Assembly (NCBI GenBank): GCA_963808165.1
Contig: CAWEET010000021.1
Span: 434,001-498,000, forward strand
DNA length: 64,000 nucleotides
Direction of reading: 5' to 3'
From: Thiosocius sp963808165
Lineage (GTDB): Bacteria > Pseudomonadota > Gammaproteobacteria > Chromatiales > Chromatiaceae
Positions within the stretch are counted from its first letter, which is position 1. Every line of letters starts with the position of its first letter. This document shows positions 42,013 through 51,625 of this stretch, in pieces. The position numbers and the translations under genes are program-made. The notes below the pieces were generated by a model. That model searched no databases and was not told the origin of the DNA. It saw only the letters and a list, made by a program, of their open reading frames with translations.

Positions 42013-43662
42013 ATGGTTAAATGCATATTTATCACGGGCGGCGTTGTGTCGTCCCTCGGCAAGGGCATTGCCTCGGCCTCCCTCGGTGCCCTGCTCGAAG
42101 CGCGTGGCCTGAAGGTCACGATGATCAAGCTGGATCCGTATATCAACGTCGATCCGGGTACGATGAGCCCTTTTCAGCACGGCGAGGTCTTTGTCACCGA
42201 CGACGGTGCCGAGACGGATCTCGACCTGGGCCACTACGAGCGGTTCATCCGTACCACGATGGGCCGCAACAACAATTTCACCACCGGTCAGATTTACGAC
42301 AACGTGATTCGCAAGGAGCGCCGCGGCGACTACCTCGGCGGCACCGTTCAGGTGATTCCCCATATCACCAATGAAATCAAGGAGTGCGTGCGGCTCGGCG
42401 CCGGCGACGCGGACGTCGCATTGATCGAGATCGGTGGTACGGTCGGCGACATCGAGTCGTTGCCATTTCTCGAGGCGATTCGCCAGATGGGCGTCGAGAT
42501 GGGCCGCGAAAACGCGCTCTTCATGCACCTCACACTGGTGCCCTATATCCCGACCTCCGGCGAGATAAAGACCAAGCCGACCCAGCATTCGGTCAAGGAG
42601 TTGCGGTCGATCGGCATCCAGCCCGATGTGCTGGTGTGTCGGGCCGACCGTCCCGTGCCGGACGGCGAACGTCGCAAGATCGCGCTGTTCACCAACGTCT
42701 CCGAGCGGGCGGTGATCTCGGCGATCGACGCCGACAGCATCTATAGAATTCCCCTGATGCTGCACGCCCAGGCGCTCGATCAGATCGTGGTCGATCAATT
42801 GCACCTGGATGTGCCGCCGGCAGATCTCAGTGAGTGGCAGGCGGTGGTCGATGGACTGGACAAGGTCGAAGGCGAGGTCGATATCGCGATGGTCGGCAAG
42901 TACGTCGACCTTACCGAATCCTACAAGTCACTGAACGAGGCGCTGGTTCACGCCGGGATCAAGAGTGCGCGGCAGGTCAACATCCATTATATCGATTCCG
43001 AGGTCCTGCAGGGCGAGGGGACCAAGAGTCTCCAGGGGATGGACGCGATCCTGGTGCCCGGCGGCTTTGGTGAGCGAGGCGTCGAGGGCAAGATCGCGGC
43101 GGCGCGCTTTGCACGTGAGAACGGTGTCCCGTACCTCGGTATCTGCCTCGGCATGCAGGTGGCGGTGATCGAGTTCGCCCGCAATGTCGCCAAACTCGCT
43201 GGTGCGCACAGTACCGAGTTCGATTCCACTTCACCCTACCCGGTGATCGCGCTGATCACCGAATGGCTCAACGCCGATGGCTCGATCGAGCAACGCGGAG
43301 ACGATTCCAATCTCGGAGGGACCATGCGTCTGGGCGGGCAGCAATGCAAGCTGGCGAAGGGCACGATCGCGCGCAGGCTGTATGGCAAGGACGTCATCAG
43401 CGAACGCCATCGACATCGTTACGAATTCAACAACGGCTACCGCCAGGACCTCGAAGACGCGGGCATAAAGGTGGCCGGGACATCCATTGACGGGCGCCTC
43501 GTGGAGATGATCGAAATACCTACGCATCCGTGGTTCGTCGCCTGCCAGTTCCACCCCGAGTTCACATCGACGCCACGCTATGGGCACCCCTTGTTCCAGG
43601 GATTCATCGAGGCCGCGGCAGTGCATCGAAACAAGGTTGCCGCCGAGGTGGCGTCGGCATGA
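42013..43662 (+). CDS. pyrG: CTP synthase
   Basis: 549 residues. The N-terminal synthetase domain opens with IFITGGVVSSLGKGIASASLG (P-loop) and has KLDPYINVDPGTMSP. The C-terminal class I glutamine amidotransferase has the nucleophile loop GICLGMQ and a catalytic HPEF (CQFHPEFTSTP). It makes CTP from UTP, ATP and glutamine. It heads the conserved pyrG-kdsA-eno-ftsB-ispD run and overlaps kdsA by 4 bases (ATGA). Confidence 0.97.
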   Translation: MVKCIFITGGVVSSLGKGIASASLGALLEARGLKVTMIKLDPYINVDPGTMSPFQHGEVFVTDDGAETDLDLGHYERFIRTTMGRNNNFTTGQIYDNVIRKERRGDYLGGTVQVIPHITNEIKECVRLGAGDADVALIEIGGTVGDIESLPFLEAIRQMGVEMGRENALFMHLTLVPYIPTSGEIKTKPTQHSVKELRSIGIQPDVLVCRADRPVPDGERRKIALFTNVSERAVISAIDADSIYRIPLMLHAQALDQIVVDQLHLDVPPADLSEWQAVVDGLDKVEGEVDIAMVGKYVDLTESYKSLNEALVHAGIKSARQVNIHYIDSEVLQGEGTKSLQGMDAILVPGGFGERGVEGKIAAARFARENGVPYLGICLGMQVAVIEFARNVAKLAGAHSTEFDSTSPYPVIALITEWLNADGSIEQRGDDSNLGGTMRLGGQQCKLAKGTIARRLYGKDVISERHRHRYEFNNGYRQDLEDAGIKVAGTSIDGRLVEMIEIPTHPWFVACQFHPEFTSTPRYGHPLFQGFIEAAAVHRNKVAAEVASA

Positions 43663-44492
43663 AGCTTTGTGGTTTCGAGGTCGGTCTCGATCGCTCGCTG
43701 TTCCTGATCGCCGGCACCTGCGTGATCGAGGGTGAGGCGCATGCACTGTCCGTCGCCAGCCGGTTGAAGGACGTCACCGCCGCCCTGGGAATCCCCTTCA
43801 TCTACAAATCGTCGTTCGACAAGGCCAACCGATCGTCGGCCGACAGCCCGCGTGGTCCGGGCCTGGAGGAGGGCCTGAGAATCCTCGAGCGGGTCAAGCG
43901 CGAACTGGGCCTGCCGGTGCTGACCGACGTCCATGAGGACACCCCGCTGGATGAAGTGGCCGCGGTTGTCGACGTCCTGCAGACGCCGGCATTCCTGTGT
44001 CGTCAGACCAATTTCATCCAGAAGGTGGCGCGCGCGGGGCGGCCGGTCAATATCAAGAAGGGACAGTTTCTGGCGCCCTGGGACATGGCCAACGTCGTGG
44101 ACAAGGCGCGCGCTGCGGGTAACGATCACATCATGGTGTGCGAGCGTGGCGTGTCTTTCGGCTACAACACCCTGGTATCCGATATGCGCGGTCTGGCGGT
44201 GATGCGTTCGACCGGCTGTCCGGTGGTCTTCGATGCAACCCACTCGGTGCAGCAGCCGGGTGGCCTGGGCAGCAAGTCAGGCGGACAGCGTGAGCATGTC
44301 CCGGTGCTGGCACGGGCAGCCGTGGCCGCCGGCATCTCGGGACTCTTCATGGAGACCCATCCCGATCCAGAGAACGCCTTGTCGGATGGGCCGAATTCCT
44401 GGCCGTTGGACAAGATGCCGGCATTGCTCGAAACCCTCGCGGAACTCGATCGGCTGGTCAAGGACCGCGGGTTCATCGAGCAGGAGTTGTGA
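43659..44492 (+). CDS. kdsA: 2-dehydro-3-deoxyphosphooctonate aldolase (KDO-8-P synthase)
   Basis: 277 residues, the usual length. The TIM-barrel motifs are IAGTCVIEG, YKSSFDKANRSS, TDVHEDTP, FLCRQTNFI, NIKKGQFLAPWDM and FDATHSVQQPGG. It condenses arabinose-5-phosphate with PEP for the lipopolysaccharide inner core. It is translationally coupled to pyrG. Confidence 0.97.
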   Translation: MKLCGFEVGLDRSLFLIAGTCVIEGEAHALSVASRLKDVTAALGIPFIYKSSFDKANRSSADSPRGPGLEEGLRILERVKRELGLPVLTDVHEDTPLDEVAAVVDVLQTPAFLCRQTNFIQKVARAGRPVNIKKGQFLAPWDMANVVDKARAAGNDHIMVCERGVSFGYNTLVSDMRGLAVMRSTGCPVVFDATHSVQQPGGLGSKSGGQREHVPVLARAAVAAGISGLFMETHPDPENALSDGPNSWPLDKMPALLETLAELDRLVKDRGFIEQEL

Positions 44493-44590
44493 GGCGCGCG
44501 GTCTGATGGCCGTCGCCTGCCGAGAGTGATCGCGCCTCCCTGTCGGCGATCCGAACCGCCAAATTCCGTCTCGTCAATCTAGGAGCACCC

Positions 44591-45868
44591 ATGTCTGAGA
44601 TCATCGATATCCGGGCCCGCGAAATACTCGATTCGCGCGGCAACCCGACCGTAGAGGGCGACGTGCTGACCGCCGATGGCGCTATCGGGCGTGCCGTCGC
44701 ACCTTCCGGTGCGTCTACCGGTTCACGCGAGGCCCTGGAACTTCGCGATGGCGACAAGCAGCGTTTTCTCGGCAAGGGTGTTCTGACCGCGGTGGGCAAT
44801 GTGAACGGTGAGATCCGTGACAGCCTGCTCGGCCAGGAGGTCGGTGCCCAGGAGATGCTGGACCGCCGACTGATCGACCTGGATGGCACCGAGAACAAGT
44901 CGCGCCTCGGTGCCAACGCGATCCTAGCTGTCTCGCTGGCCGCGGCGCACGCCGCGGCACAGGAGAAGGCCATGCCGCTTTACCAGTCGCTGGGCGACGG
45001 CAACTACCGCATGCCGGTGCCGATGATGAATATCATCAACGGCGGTGAGCATGCCGACAACAGTGTCGATCTCCAGGAGTTCATGATCCTGCCGGTCGCG
45101 GCCGGCTCGATCCGCGAGGCCGTGCGCTACGGTGCCGAGGTCTTTCATGCGCTGAAGTCGGTGCTGGGCGGGCGTGCACTGGCGACCACGGTCGGCGACG
45201 AGGGCGGTTTTGCGCCGAACCTGCGTTCCAACGAAGAGGCCATCGAGGTCATCCTGGAGGCGATCGAAAAGGCCGGCTTCAAGGCCGGCACGGACATCTA
45301 TCTCGGTCTCGACGCGGCGAGTTCGGAGTTCTACAAGGACGGCCGCTATGTCCTGGCCTCGGAAGGCAAGTCGTTCGACTCCGCGGGGTTTGCAGACTTT
45401 CTCACCGGCTGGGTCGATCAGTACCCGATCCTGTCGATCGAGGACGGCATGGACGAGGGCGACTGGGATGGCTGGAAGCTGCTCACCGAAAAGCTTGGCG
45501 AGCGGGTGCAACTGGTCGGTGACGATCTGTTCGTGACCAATACACGCATCCTGAAAGAGGGCATCGACAAGGGCGTCGCCAATTCGATCCTGATCAAGTT
45601 CAACCAGATCGGCACATTGACCGAGACGCTTGAGGCGATACGCATGGCGCATGGCGCCGGCTACAGCGCGGTGATATCGCACCGTTCCGGCGAGACCGAG
45701 GACACGACGATCGCCGACCTGGCCGTCGCGACCGCGACCGGCCAGATCAAGACCGGGTCGCTTTCGCGTTCCGACCGGATCGCAAAGTACAACCAGCTGA
45801 TGCGGATCGAGGATCAGTTGGGCGATGACGCGGTATATGCGGGCAAAAGTGCCTTTCCCTCCTTCTAG
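44591..45868 (+). CDS. eno: Enolase
   Basis: 425 residues. Catalytic and metal residues are visible in AREILDSRGNPTVE, APSGASTG, GDEGGFAPN, SIEDGMDEGDWDGW, GDDLFVTN, IKFNQIGTLTET and ISHRSGETEDT. It interconverts 2-phosphoglycerate and phosphoenolpyruvate, supplying PEP also for kdsA next door. AGGAGCACCC precedes the ATG. Confidence 0.97.
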   Translation: MSEIIDIRAREILDSRGNPTVEGDVLTADGAIGRAVAPSGASTGSREALELRDGDKQRFLGKGVLTAVGNVNGEIRDSLLGQEVGAQEMLDRRLIDLDGTENKSRLGANAILAVSLAAAHAAAQEKAMPLYQSLGDGNYRMPVPMMNIINGGEHADNSVDLQEFMILPVAAGSIREAVRYGAEVFHALKSVLGGRALATTVGDEGGFAPNLRSNEEAIEVILEAIEKAGFKAGTDIYLGLDAASSEFYKDGRYVLASEGKSFDSAGFADFLTGWVDQYPILSIEDGMDEGDWDGWKLLTEKLGERVQLVGDDLFVTNTRILKEGIDKGVANSILIKFNQIGTLTETLEAIRMAHGAGYSAVISHRSGETEDTTIADLAVATATGQIKTGSLSRSDRIAKYNQLMRIEDQLGDDAVYAGKSAFPSF

Positions 45869-45870
45869 AG

Positions 45871-46173
45871 GTGAACTGGAAGCTGCAGCTGACCGTTGCC
45901 GTGTTGCTGCTGGTATTGCTCGGCCTGCAATACCGTCTTTGGGTCGGCGAGGGGAGCCTCGCCGAGGTCGAGAGCCTGCGGCGGCAGCTTGCGGCGCAGC
46001 GTGCGGAGCTGAACGATCTGCATGAACGCAATGCCACGTTGCAGGCCGAGGTCGACGATCTCAAGGAGGGCCTGGCGGCGATCGAGGCCAGGGCGCGCAG
46101 CGAACTCGGTTTGATCCGCCGGGACGAGACCTATTTCCAGTTGCTGCCTTCGAAACCAAAGAGCAATGACTGA
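45871..46173 (+). CDS. ftsB: Cell division protein FtsB
   Basis: 100 residues from a GTG two bases after the eno stop. One N-terminal transmembrane helix (LTVAVLLLVLLGLQYRLWVG) is followed by a periplasmic leucine-zipper coiled coil (about 30-70, ending LKEGLAAIEARAR) and the conserved ARSELGLIRRDETYFQ. It forms the FtsQBL divisome complex. It overlaps ispD by 8 bases. Confidence 0.93.
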   Translation: MNWKLQLTVAVLLLVLLGLQYRLWVGEGSLAEVESLRRQLAAQRAELNDLHERNATLQAEVDDLKEGLAAIEARARSELGLIRRDETYFQLLPSKPKSND

Positions 46174-46882
46174 TCCGGCCTTCTGGGCGATAGTGCCTGC
46201 GGCCGGCGTCGGTCGGCGCATGGGCGGTGCGATTCCCAAGCAGTATCTGCCGCTGAACGGACGTCTGGTCATCGACCACGCGCTCGAGCGCATGCTGTTG
46301 CACCCTTGCGTCGATGGACTCTACCTCGCCCTCAGCGATGAGGACCGATGGTGGGATGACACAGAGTTCGCCGGGCACCCTGATCTGGTTCGTGTGGCGG
46401 GTGGCAGGGAGCGCTGCCACTCGGTGTTGAATGCCCTCGAACGCCTGCAGCAGCGTGCCGCCCCGGACGACTGGGTGCTGGTGCACGATGCCGCCAGGCC
46501 GTGCGTCCGGCACGGCGATATCGACCATCTGATTCAGATGGTGCAGTCGCACGACGTCGGCGGCCTGCTCGGGATGCCGGTCCACGACACCATGAAGCGC
46601 ACCGATGGGGCCGACCGGGTCATCGAGACGGTCGAGCGCAGCCACCTTTGGCGCGCCTTCACGCCGCAGATGTTCCGCTTCGGTGTGCTGTTCAGCGCCA
46701 TCCGGGACGCATTGGATGCCGGTTTTATGGTCACCGACGAGGCCAGCGCGGTCGAGCGGGCCGGCATGCGGCCGATCATGGTCGAGGGTCATCCGGACAA
46801 TCTCAAGATCACCCGCCCCGAAGACCTGAGCCTGGCCGCCTATTATCTCGAAATGCAGGAGGCGGAGCTCAGACGGTCGTAG
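46166..46882 (+). CDS. ispD: 2-C-methyl-D-erythritol 4-phosphate cytidylyltransferase
   Basis: 238 residues. The CTP-binding loop is VPAAGVGRRMGGAIPKQYLPL, with VLVHDAARPCV and LWRAFTPQMFR further on. It makes CDP-methylerythritol in the MEP isoprenoid pathway, together with IspF encoded nearby. It is convergent with a TatD-family gene. Confidence 0.96.
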   Translation: MTDPAFWAIVPAAGVGRRMGGAIPKQYLPLNGRLVIDHALERMLLHPCVDGLYLALSDEDRWWDDTEFAGHPDLVRVAGGRERCHSVLNALERLQQRAAPDDWVLVHDAARPCVRHGDIDHLIQMVQSHDVGGLLGMPVHDTMKRTDGADRVIETVERSHLWRAFTPQMFRFGVLFSAIRDALDAGFMVTDEASAVERAGMRPIMVEGHPDNLKITRPEDLSLAAYYLEMQEAELRRS

Positions 46883-46886
46883 CGCG

Positions 46887-47648
46887 TCACAGGCCCAGCA
46901 CCCTGCGCGCATTGGCCGTGGTCGCGCGTGCGATTTCCGCTGCGGATCCCTGGCGCAGCCGGGCCAGTGTCTCGAGCACCTCCGGCAGATAGGCCGGGCT
47001 GTTACGTTCGTATTGGTGCGAGGCGACCGTCATGTCGGGGGCGTCGGTCTCGAGCACGATCGAGTCGATCGGCAACTGCGTGGCCAGCCGTCGAAGATGG
47101 TTGGAGCGCTCGAAGGTCAGCATGCCGCCGAACCCCAGGCAGAATCCCATTTCCCGGTAGCGCTCGGCCTGCTGCAGGCTGCCGTTGAAAGCATGGCAGA
47201 AACCGCCTTGCAGCCGGTAGTGCTTGAGGGTGTTCAGCATCGCATCGTGCGCCTTGCGGACGTGCAGCGCGACCGGCAGTTCGAAGTGCTCAGCGACCTC
47301 GAGCTGTGCCGCCAGCAGGCGTTGCTGTTCATCCCTGTCGAGGCCCTTCAGATACCAGTCGAGACCGATCTCGCCAACCGCAATGGCTTGTGTCGCCGCG
47401 ATCTGGTCTGCGAGCGCCTGGACGTCGTCGATCCGGTGATGCTGCAGGTACACCGGGTGCAATCCCAGTGCGGGATGCAGGTGCGCGTCGTTCGCACAGA
47501 GTTCGATCAGCGCCTGCCAGGTGCTGCGTCGTACCGCCGGTACCAGAAGGTCGCGCACGCCGGCGGCGCGCGCGTCGCTCAGTACCTGGCGACGATCCAC
47601 GGCGAATTCCTCGACGTCGATATGGCAATGGGTATCGAACAGCTCCAT
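46887..47648 (-). CDS. TatD-family metal-dependent hydrolase (YjjV-like)
   Basis: 253 residues from ATG 47648 (a GTG at 47654 is an alternative). TIM-barrel metallohydrolase motifs are FDTHCHID, the Glu in VGEIGLDWY, LPVALHVRKAHDA, GFCHAFNGS and VLETDAPDM. Family members are DNases or 3'-5' exonucleases. It is inserted on the opposite strand between ispD and ispF, which are adjacent in many relatives. Confidence 0.88.
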   Translation of the reverse strand: MELFDTHCHIDVEEFAVDRRQVLSDARAAGVRDLLVPAVRRSTWQALIELCANDAHLHPALGLHPVYLQHHRIDDVQALADQIAATQAIAVGEIGLDWYLKGLDRDEQQRLLAAQLEVAEHFELPVALHVRKAHDAMLNTLKHYRLQGGFCHAFNGSLQQAERYREMGFCLGFGGMLTFERSNHLRRLATQLPIDSIVLETDAPDMTVASHQYERNSPAYLPEVLETLARLRQGSAAEIARATTANARRVLGL

Positions 47649-47713
47649 GGCCACAGTCTAACGCGACACCGGTGATATCATCTGGGGCCCTTTTCGGAAC
47701 GAACGGCTAAGCT

Positions 47714-48187
47714 ATGCGTATCGGCCACGGATTTGACGCCCATCGGTTTTGTGACGGCGACCATGTCATGCTCGGCGGAGTGCGGATCCTCCACGATCGG
47801 GGGCTCGAGGCCCATTCCGACGGCGATGTGCTGATCCACGCGATCTGCGATGCGCTGCTCGGCGCGGCCGGTCTCGGTGATATCGGGCGGCATTTCCCCG
47901 ATTCCGATACGCAGTACCGCGGCATCGACAGCCGCATCCTGCTCCGACGCGTGCGCGATACCCTGGCCGAATGCAGCCTGCGCGTCTCCAACCTGGATTG
48001 CACGCTGGTTGCCCAGGCGCCGCGTATGCGGCCGCATATCGACGCCATGTGCGAGAACCTCGCGCAGGACATGGATAGCACCGTAGATCGCGTGAACGTC
48101 AAGGCCACGACGACCGAACGCATGGGCTATTTGGGGCGGGGCGAGGGCATCGCCGCGCACGCGGTCGTGCTGCTGACCACCCTCTGA
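47714..48187 (+). CDS. ispF: 2-C-methyl-D-erythritol 2,4-cyclodiphosphate synthase
   Basis: 157 residues. It has GHGFDAHRF with the metal ligands Asp and His, then AHSDGDVLIHAICDALLGAAGLGDIG, FPDSD, and the C-terminal TTERMGYLGRGEGIAAHA. It is a trimeric MEP-pathway enzyme. Its stop overlaps the truD start (TGATG). Confidence 0.97.
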   Translation: MRIGHGFDAHRFCDGDHVMLGGVRILHDRGLEAHSDGDVLIHAICDALLGAAGLGDIGRHFPDSDTQYRGIDSRILLRRVRDTLAECSLRVSNLDCTLVAQAPRMRPHIDAMCENLAQDMDSTVDRVNVKATTTERMGYLGRGEGIAAHAVVLLTTL

Positions 48188-49245
48188 TGATGGACGCATC
48201 CCGTCCCGGTTTTGCCGGCGATCCCACGCGGCAGCTGGCATTCGCCCACGGTGGGCCGGTACTCGACGGCACATTGCGCGCGGCACCAGAGGACTTCGTG
48301 GTCGAGGAAGTCCTCGGTTATGCCGCCTCGGGCGCCGGCGAGCACGTCATGCTCACGGTGCGCAAGCGCGAACGCAACACGCACGACGTGGCGCGCGCGT
48401 TGGCCAGGCTGGCCGGTGTTCCCCAGGTGGCGGTGGGCTATGCCGGGTTGAAGGACCGCAATGCGGTGACGACCCAACACTTCACGGTGCAGTTGCCCGG
48501 TCGGGATGCCCCCGACTGGTCGGCATTGCAGGACGACTCGCTGCAGATCCTGGCGTCGCTTCGGCATGATCGCAAGATTCGGCGCGGTGCATTGCGCGGC
48601 AACCGGTTTCACATCCGGGTTTCCGGTGTCGGTGGTGATCGCGATCTGGCCGAGCAGCGGCTGCAAACTATCCGCGAGGCCGGGGTGCCGAACTATTTCG
48701 GCAGCCAGCGATTCGGCCGCGACGGGAGCAACCTCGATCGGGTGGCCGCGTTGTTTGCAGGGCAGGGCCGCAGGCCGAATCGCGAACAGCGCGGGCTTTT
48801 GCTGTCCGCCGCCAGGGCCTATCTGTTCAACCGGGTTGCCGCGGCCCGGGTGGCCGATGCCAGCTGGGGCCGGGTCCTCGATGGGGATGTGATGTCGCTC
48901 GCCGGTTCACAGCGTCAGTTCCTGTACCAGCCGGAGGATGCGACGGTGGCAATGCGCCTCGCGCAACTGGATATCCACCCAACGGGGCCATTGTGCGGGC
49001 GACCGAGCCGGGCGTTGCGGCCGGGCGGCGCTGCGCTACAGCTCGAGGAGCGCGCGCTCTCTGAATGGTCACCCTGGATAGAGGCCCTGGCGCGGATGGG
49101 ACTGGATGCCGACCGCCGCGCGCTGCGGCTGGTGGTCGAAGACCTCGAATGGCAGTGGCAAGAGGACTCCCTGCAGATCAGGTTTGCCCTGGCCGCCGGT
49201 GCTTACGCCACCGCGGTATTGCGCGAGCTGGTGCGCGTGCCGTAG
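48187..49245 (+). CDS. truD: tRNA pseudouridine(13) synthase
   Basis: 352 residues. The catalytic Asp is in VGYAGLKDRNAVTTQ. Other TruD motifs are FVVEEVLGY, the NTHDVARALAR segment, GVPNYFGSQRFGRDG and, later, the TRUD-domain end LRELVRVP. It modifies U13 of tRNA-Glu. The ispF-truD-(smr)-surE-pcm-nlpD-rpoS order is conserved. Confidence 0.96.
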   Translation: MMDASRPGFAGDPTRQLAFAHGGPVLDGTLRAAPEDFVVEEVLGYAASGAGEHVMLTVRKRERNTHDVARALARLAGVPQVAVGYAGLKDRNAVTTQHFTVQLPGRDAPDWSALQDDSLQILASLRHDRKIRRGALRGNRFHIRVSGVGGDRDLAEQRLQTIREAGVPNYFGSQRFGRDGSNLDRVAALFAGQGRRPNREQRGLLLSAARAYLFNRVAAARVADASWGRVLDGDVMSLAGSQRQFLYQPEDATVAMRLAQLDIHPTGPLCGRPSRALRPGGAALQLEERALSEWSPWIEALARMGLDADRRALRLVVEDLEWQWQEDSLQIRFALAAGAYATAVLRELVRVP

Positions 49246-49571
49246 GGCAGGCTGCGCTTGGCGCAGCAACATCCACAGCGGTATCGCGAACAACCTCTGA
49301 TACCGAAAGATACGCTGGATACCCGGCCAGGCCAATGGCACCCGCTCGACGGATCCACAGGAATTGACCGGCGCTCCGGCGTGTTCGATGCGCGGCGTCT
49401 GTCTGCCGCAGGGAGACGGCAGCCGAGCCTCCAGGGACGGATTCACGGCGTCCCGCGGGCCGAACACGCCGGGGTGCAGCTGCACCAGGTCAGCGCAGTC
49501 GCAGCTTTGACCGCTGTCGCCTGCCGCGTGCATCCCCCTGGGCTGCCAATCGCAGCTGCCGCCTGGCCGCT
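49246..49571. other. Non-coding gap of 326 bp between truD and smr (convergent)
   Basis: No gene is supported on either strand. It contains the second copy of the structured dispersed repeat (49376-49472). Confidence 0.75.
49376..49472 (-). repeat. Dispersed structured repeat, copy B
   Basis: A perfect 12-bp outer inverted repeat (CCGGCGTGTTCG at 49376-49387, CGAACACGCCGG at 49461-49472) encloses the 28-base conserved core (49424-49451, reverse strand) and a hairpin reading CTGCCG-loop-CGGCAG on the reverse strand. The layout matches copy A (30831-30892), but the outer arm sequence is different. Confidence 0.65.
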
Positions 49572-50111
49572 TCAGGGATGGCGCCGATGCTTGCCCGACA
49601 GCAGCACGTAGACGGCGCCGGTGCCGCCATCCCAACGTGGCGCGGTGACGAATGCCAACACCTCCTCGCGCTGACGCAGCCACTGGTTGGTCTTGTGCTT
49701 CAGCACCGGTTGCTGGGCACTCCCGCTGCGGCCCTTGCCATGGATGATGCGCACACAGCGACGTCCTGCAGCGAGGCTCTGGGCAAGGAAGCGCGCGAGT
49801 GCCGGCCGTGCCTCGTGCACCCGCAGGCCGTGCAGATCCAGGCTGGCCCTGGCCTCGATCACGCCGCGCTGCAGGTCGTGAAACACCCGGTTCTGTATGC
49901 CGGGCCGGCGGAATTCGAGGAAATCCCCGGTTTCGATCGCCAGGTCGGCAAACTCCGCGTCTTGCTCATCGCCCACCGGCAGATTGAGCGGTTCCGGGCG
50001 GCGTTTCTTCCGGTAGGGATCGATGCGCTGCGCGTCGAACCGCTCTACATCCTGCATCGCCTCGCGAAAGGCGGCCTCGTCGTCGCTGGCATTGTCACTC
50101 GGTTTGTCCAT
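49572..50111 (-). CDS. Smr-domain protein
   Basis: 179 residues with an acidic N-terminus and a C-terminal Smr (MutS2-type) domain. Visible are the conserved LDLHGLRVHEARPAL, VRIIHGKGRSGS and the closing GGTGAVYVLLS. Smr domains are nucleases acting on branched or stalled-ribosome nucleic acids. The protein is of the SmrA/SmrB group; which one cannot be settled. It is divergent from surE. Confidence 0.9.
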   Translation of the reverse strand: MDKPSDNASDDEAAFREAMQDVERFDAQRIDPYRKKRRPEPLNLPVGDEQDAEFADLAIETGDFLEFRRPGIQNRVFHDLQRGVIEARASLDLHGLRVHEARPALARFLAQSLAAGRRCVRIIHGKGRSGSAQQPVLKHKTNQWLRQREEVLAFVTAPRWDGGTGAVYVLLSGKHRRHP

Positions 50112-50219
50112 GTGCTCGATTGAAACGGCTTGAGCGGTTCAGTTCAAGCCGAAGATTACGGTATCATCTCCGGCCTCTGAACCGCCCTGCGGTGATGGTC
50201 GGTCAGCACCCGGAAGCAC

Positions 50220-50969
50220 ATGCGTATTCTGCTCAGTAACGACGACGGTTATCAGGCACCGGGCCTCAGGGCGCTGTTCGGTGCGATTTCGGCCGTGGCC
50301 GACGCGGTAGTCGTCGCGCCGGACCGTGACCGCAGCGGCGCGAGCAATTCGCTGACCCTCGAACTGCCGATTCGCGCCAATCAGACCGAAGATGGATTCA
50401 TCCGCGTGGAAGGTACCCCGACGGACTGTGTGCACCTGGCCATCACCGGCCTGCTCACACAAGAGCCCGACATGGTGGTCTCCGGTATCAATGCCGGTGC
50501 CAACATGGGCGATGATGTCATCTACTCCGGCACTGTGGCGGCAGCGACCGAGGGGCGTTTCCTCGGTTATCCGGCGATGGCCGTATCGCTGGCCTCGCAT
50601 ACGCCGAGATTTTTCGATACCGCTGCCCGCGTCGCGGTTGAGTTGGTCGGGCGTCTGTGTGAGCGGCCGCTGTCATCGGATTCGATCCTGAACATCAACG
50701 TGCCCGACCTGCCATATGAGGAGCTGCAGGGTTTCGTGGCTACCCGCTTGGGGCACCGCCACAAGGCGGAGCCGGTGGTCAAGGCGCAGGATCCGCGCGG
50801 GCGCTCGATCTACTGGGTCGGCCCGGCCGGTGCAGAACAGGACGCGGGGCCGGGAACCGATTTCCATGCGGTGCGCAACGGATTTGTTTCGATAACACCG
50901 ATTCAGGTCGATCTGACGCGCCACCAGGCGCTTTCGGGACTCGCCGCCTGGCTGGAGCAGGACAGATGA
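50220..50969 (+). CDS. surE: 5'-nucleotidase / survival protein SurE
   Basis: 249 residues. The metal site reads LLSNDDGYQAPGL, with VVAPDRDRSGAS, GTPTDCVHLAI and SGINAGANMGDDVIYSGTVAAA following. It dephosphorylates nucleoside monophosphates. GGAAG precedes the ATG. It overlaps pcm by 4 bases (ATGA). Confidence 0.97.
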   Translation: MRILLSNDDGYQAPGLRALFGAISAVADAVVVAPDRDRSGASNSLTLELPIRANQTEDGFIRVEGTPTDCVHLAITGLLTQEPDMVVSGINAGANMGDDVIYSGTVAAATEGRFLGYPAMAVSLASHTPRFFDTAARVAVELVGRLCERPLSSDSILNINVPDLPYEELQGFVATRLGHRHKAEPVVKAQDPRGRSIYWVGPAGAEQDAGPGTDFHAVRNGFVSITPIQVDLTRHQALSGLAAWLEQDR

Positions 50970-51625
50970 CGCCCGAGCATCTCGGCATCGGCATGACCTC
51001 CCAACGCACGCGCGAGCGCCTCGTCCAGCGTTTGCGCGACGAGGGCATCCGTGACCGTCGGGTGCTCGATCAAATGCGCAATACCCCACGTCACCTGTTC
51101 GTCGACGAGGCGCTGGCAAGCCGTGCCTATGAAGAAACGGCGCTGCCAATCGGCAACGGTCAGACCATATCCCAGCCCTATGTCGTCGCGCGCATGACAG
51201 AGTTTCTGCTCGAGGATGGTCCGCTGGAAAACATCCTCGAAGTGGGCACCGGGTCCGGCTATCAGACCGCGGTACTGGCACCGCTCGTGCGCCGTGTCTA
51301 CACCGTCGAGCGGGTCAAGGTTCTACTCGACCAGGCGCGTGCCCGCTTCCGTGTGCTGATGATCCGCAACGTAGTGACCAAGCACACCGATGGCGGGCTG
51401 GGCCTGCCCGAATATGCGCCTTACGATGGGATTATCGTGACTGCAGCACCCGAGGGTATTCCTCTATCGTTGGTGGAACAGTTGCGCCCCGGCGGGCGGA
51501 TGGTCCTGCCGATCGGCCAGCGCGACGAACAGGCACTGGTTCGGGTGACCCGCACCGAAGACGGGTATCGTCACGAGATGCTCGAACGGGTGGTATTCGT
51601 GCCGCTGCTCGGCGGGGTTTGCTGA
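50966..51625 (+). CDS. pcm: Protein-L-isoaspartate O-methyltransferase
   Basis: 219 residues. It has GNGQTISQPYVVARMTE, the SAM motif ILEVGTGSGYQTAVLA and the C-terminal RPGGRMVLPIG. It repairs isoaspartyl damage in proteins. Its stop abuts the next gene (TGA then GTG). Confidence 0.96.
   Translation: MTPEHLGIGMTSQRTRERLVQRLRDEGIRDRRVLDQMRNTPRHLFVDEALASRAYEETALPIGNGQTISQPYVVARMTEFLLEDGPLENILEVGTGSGYQTAVLAPLVRRVYTVERVKVLLDQARARFRVLMIRNVVTKHTDGGLGLPEYAPYDGIIVTAAPEGIPLSLVEQLRPGGRMVLPIGQRDEQALVRVTRTEDGYRHEMLERVVFVPLLGGVC

Noticed and set aside
49069..49683. Open frame on the reverse strand across the truD-smr gap
   Set aside because: It overlaps the ends of both truD and smr and covers the structured repeat; the composition is not protein-like.
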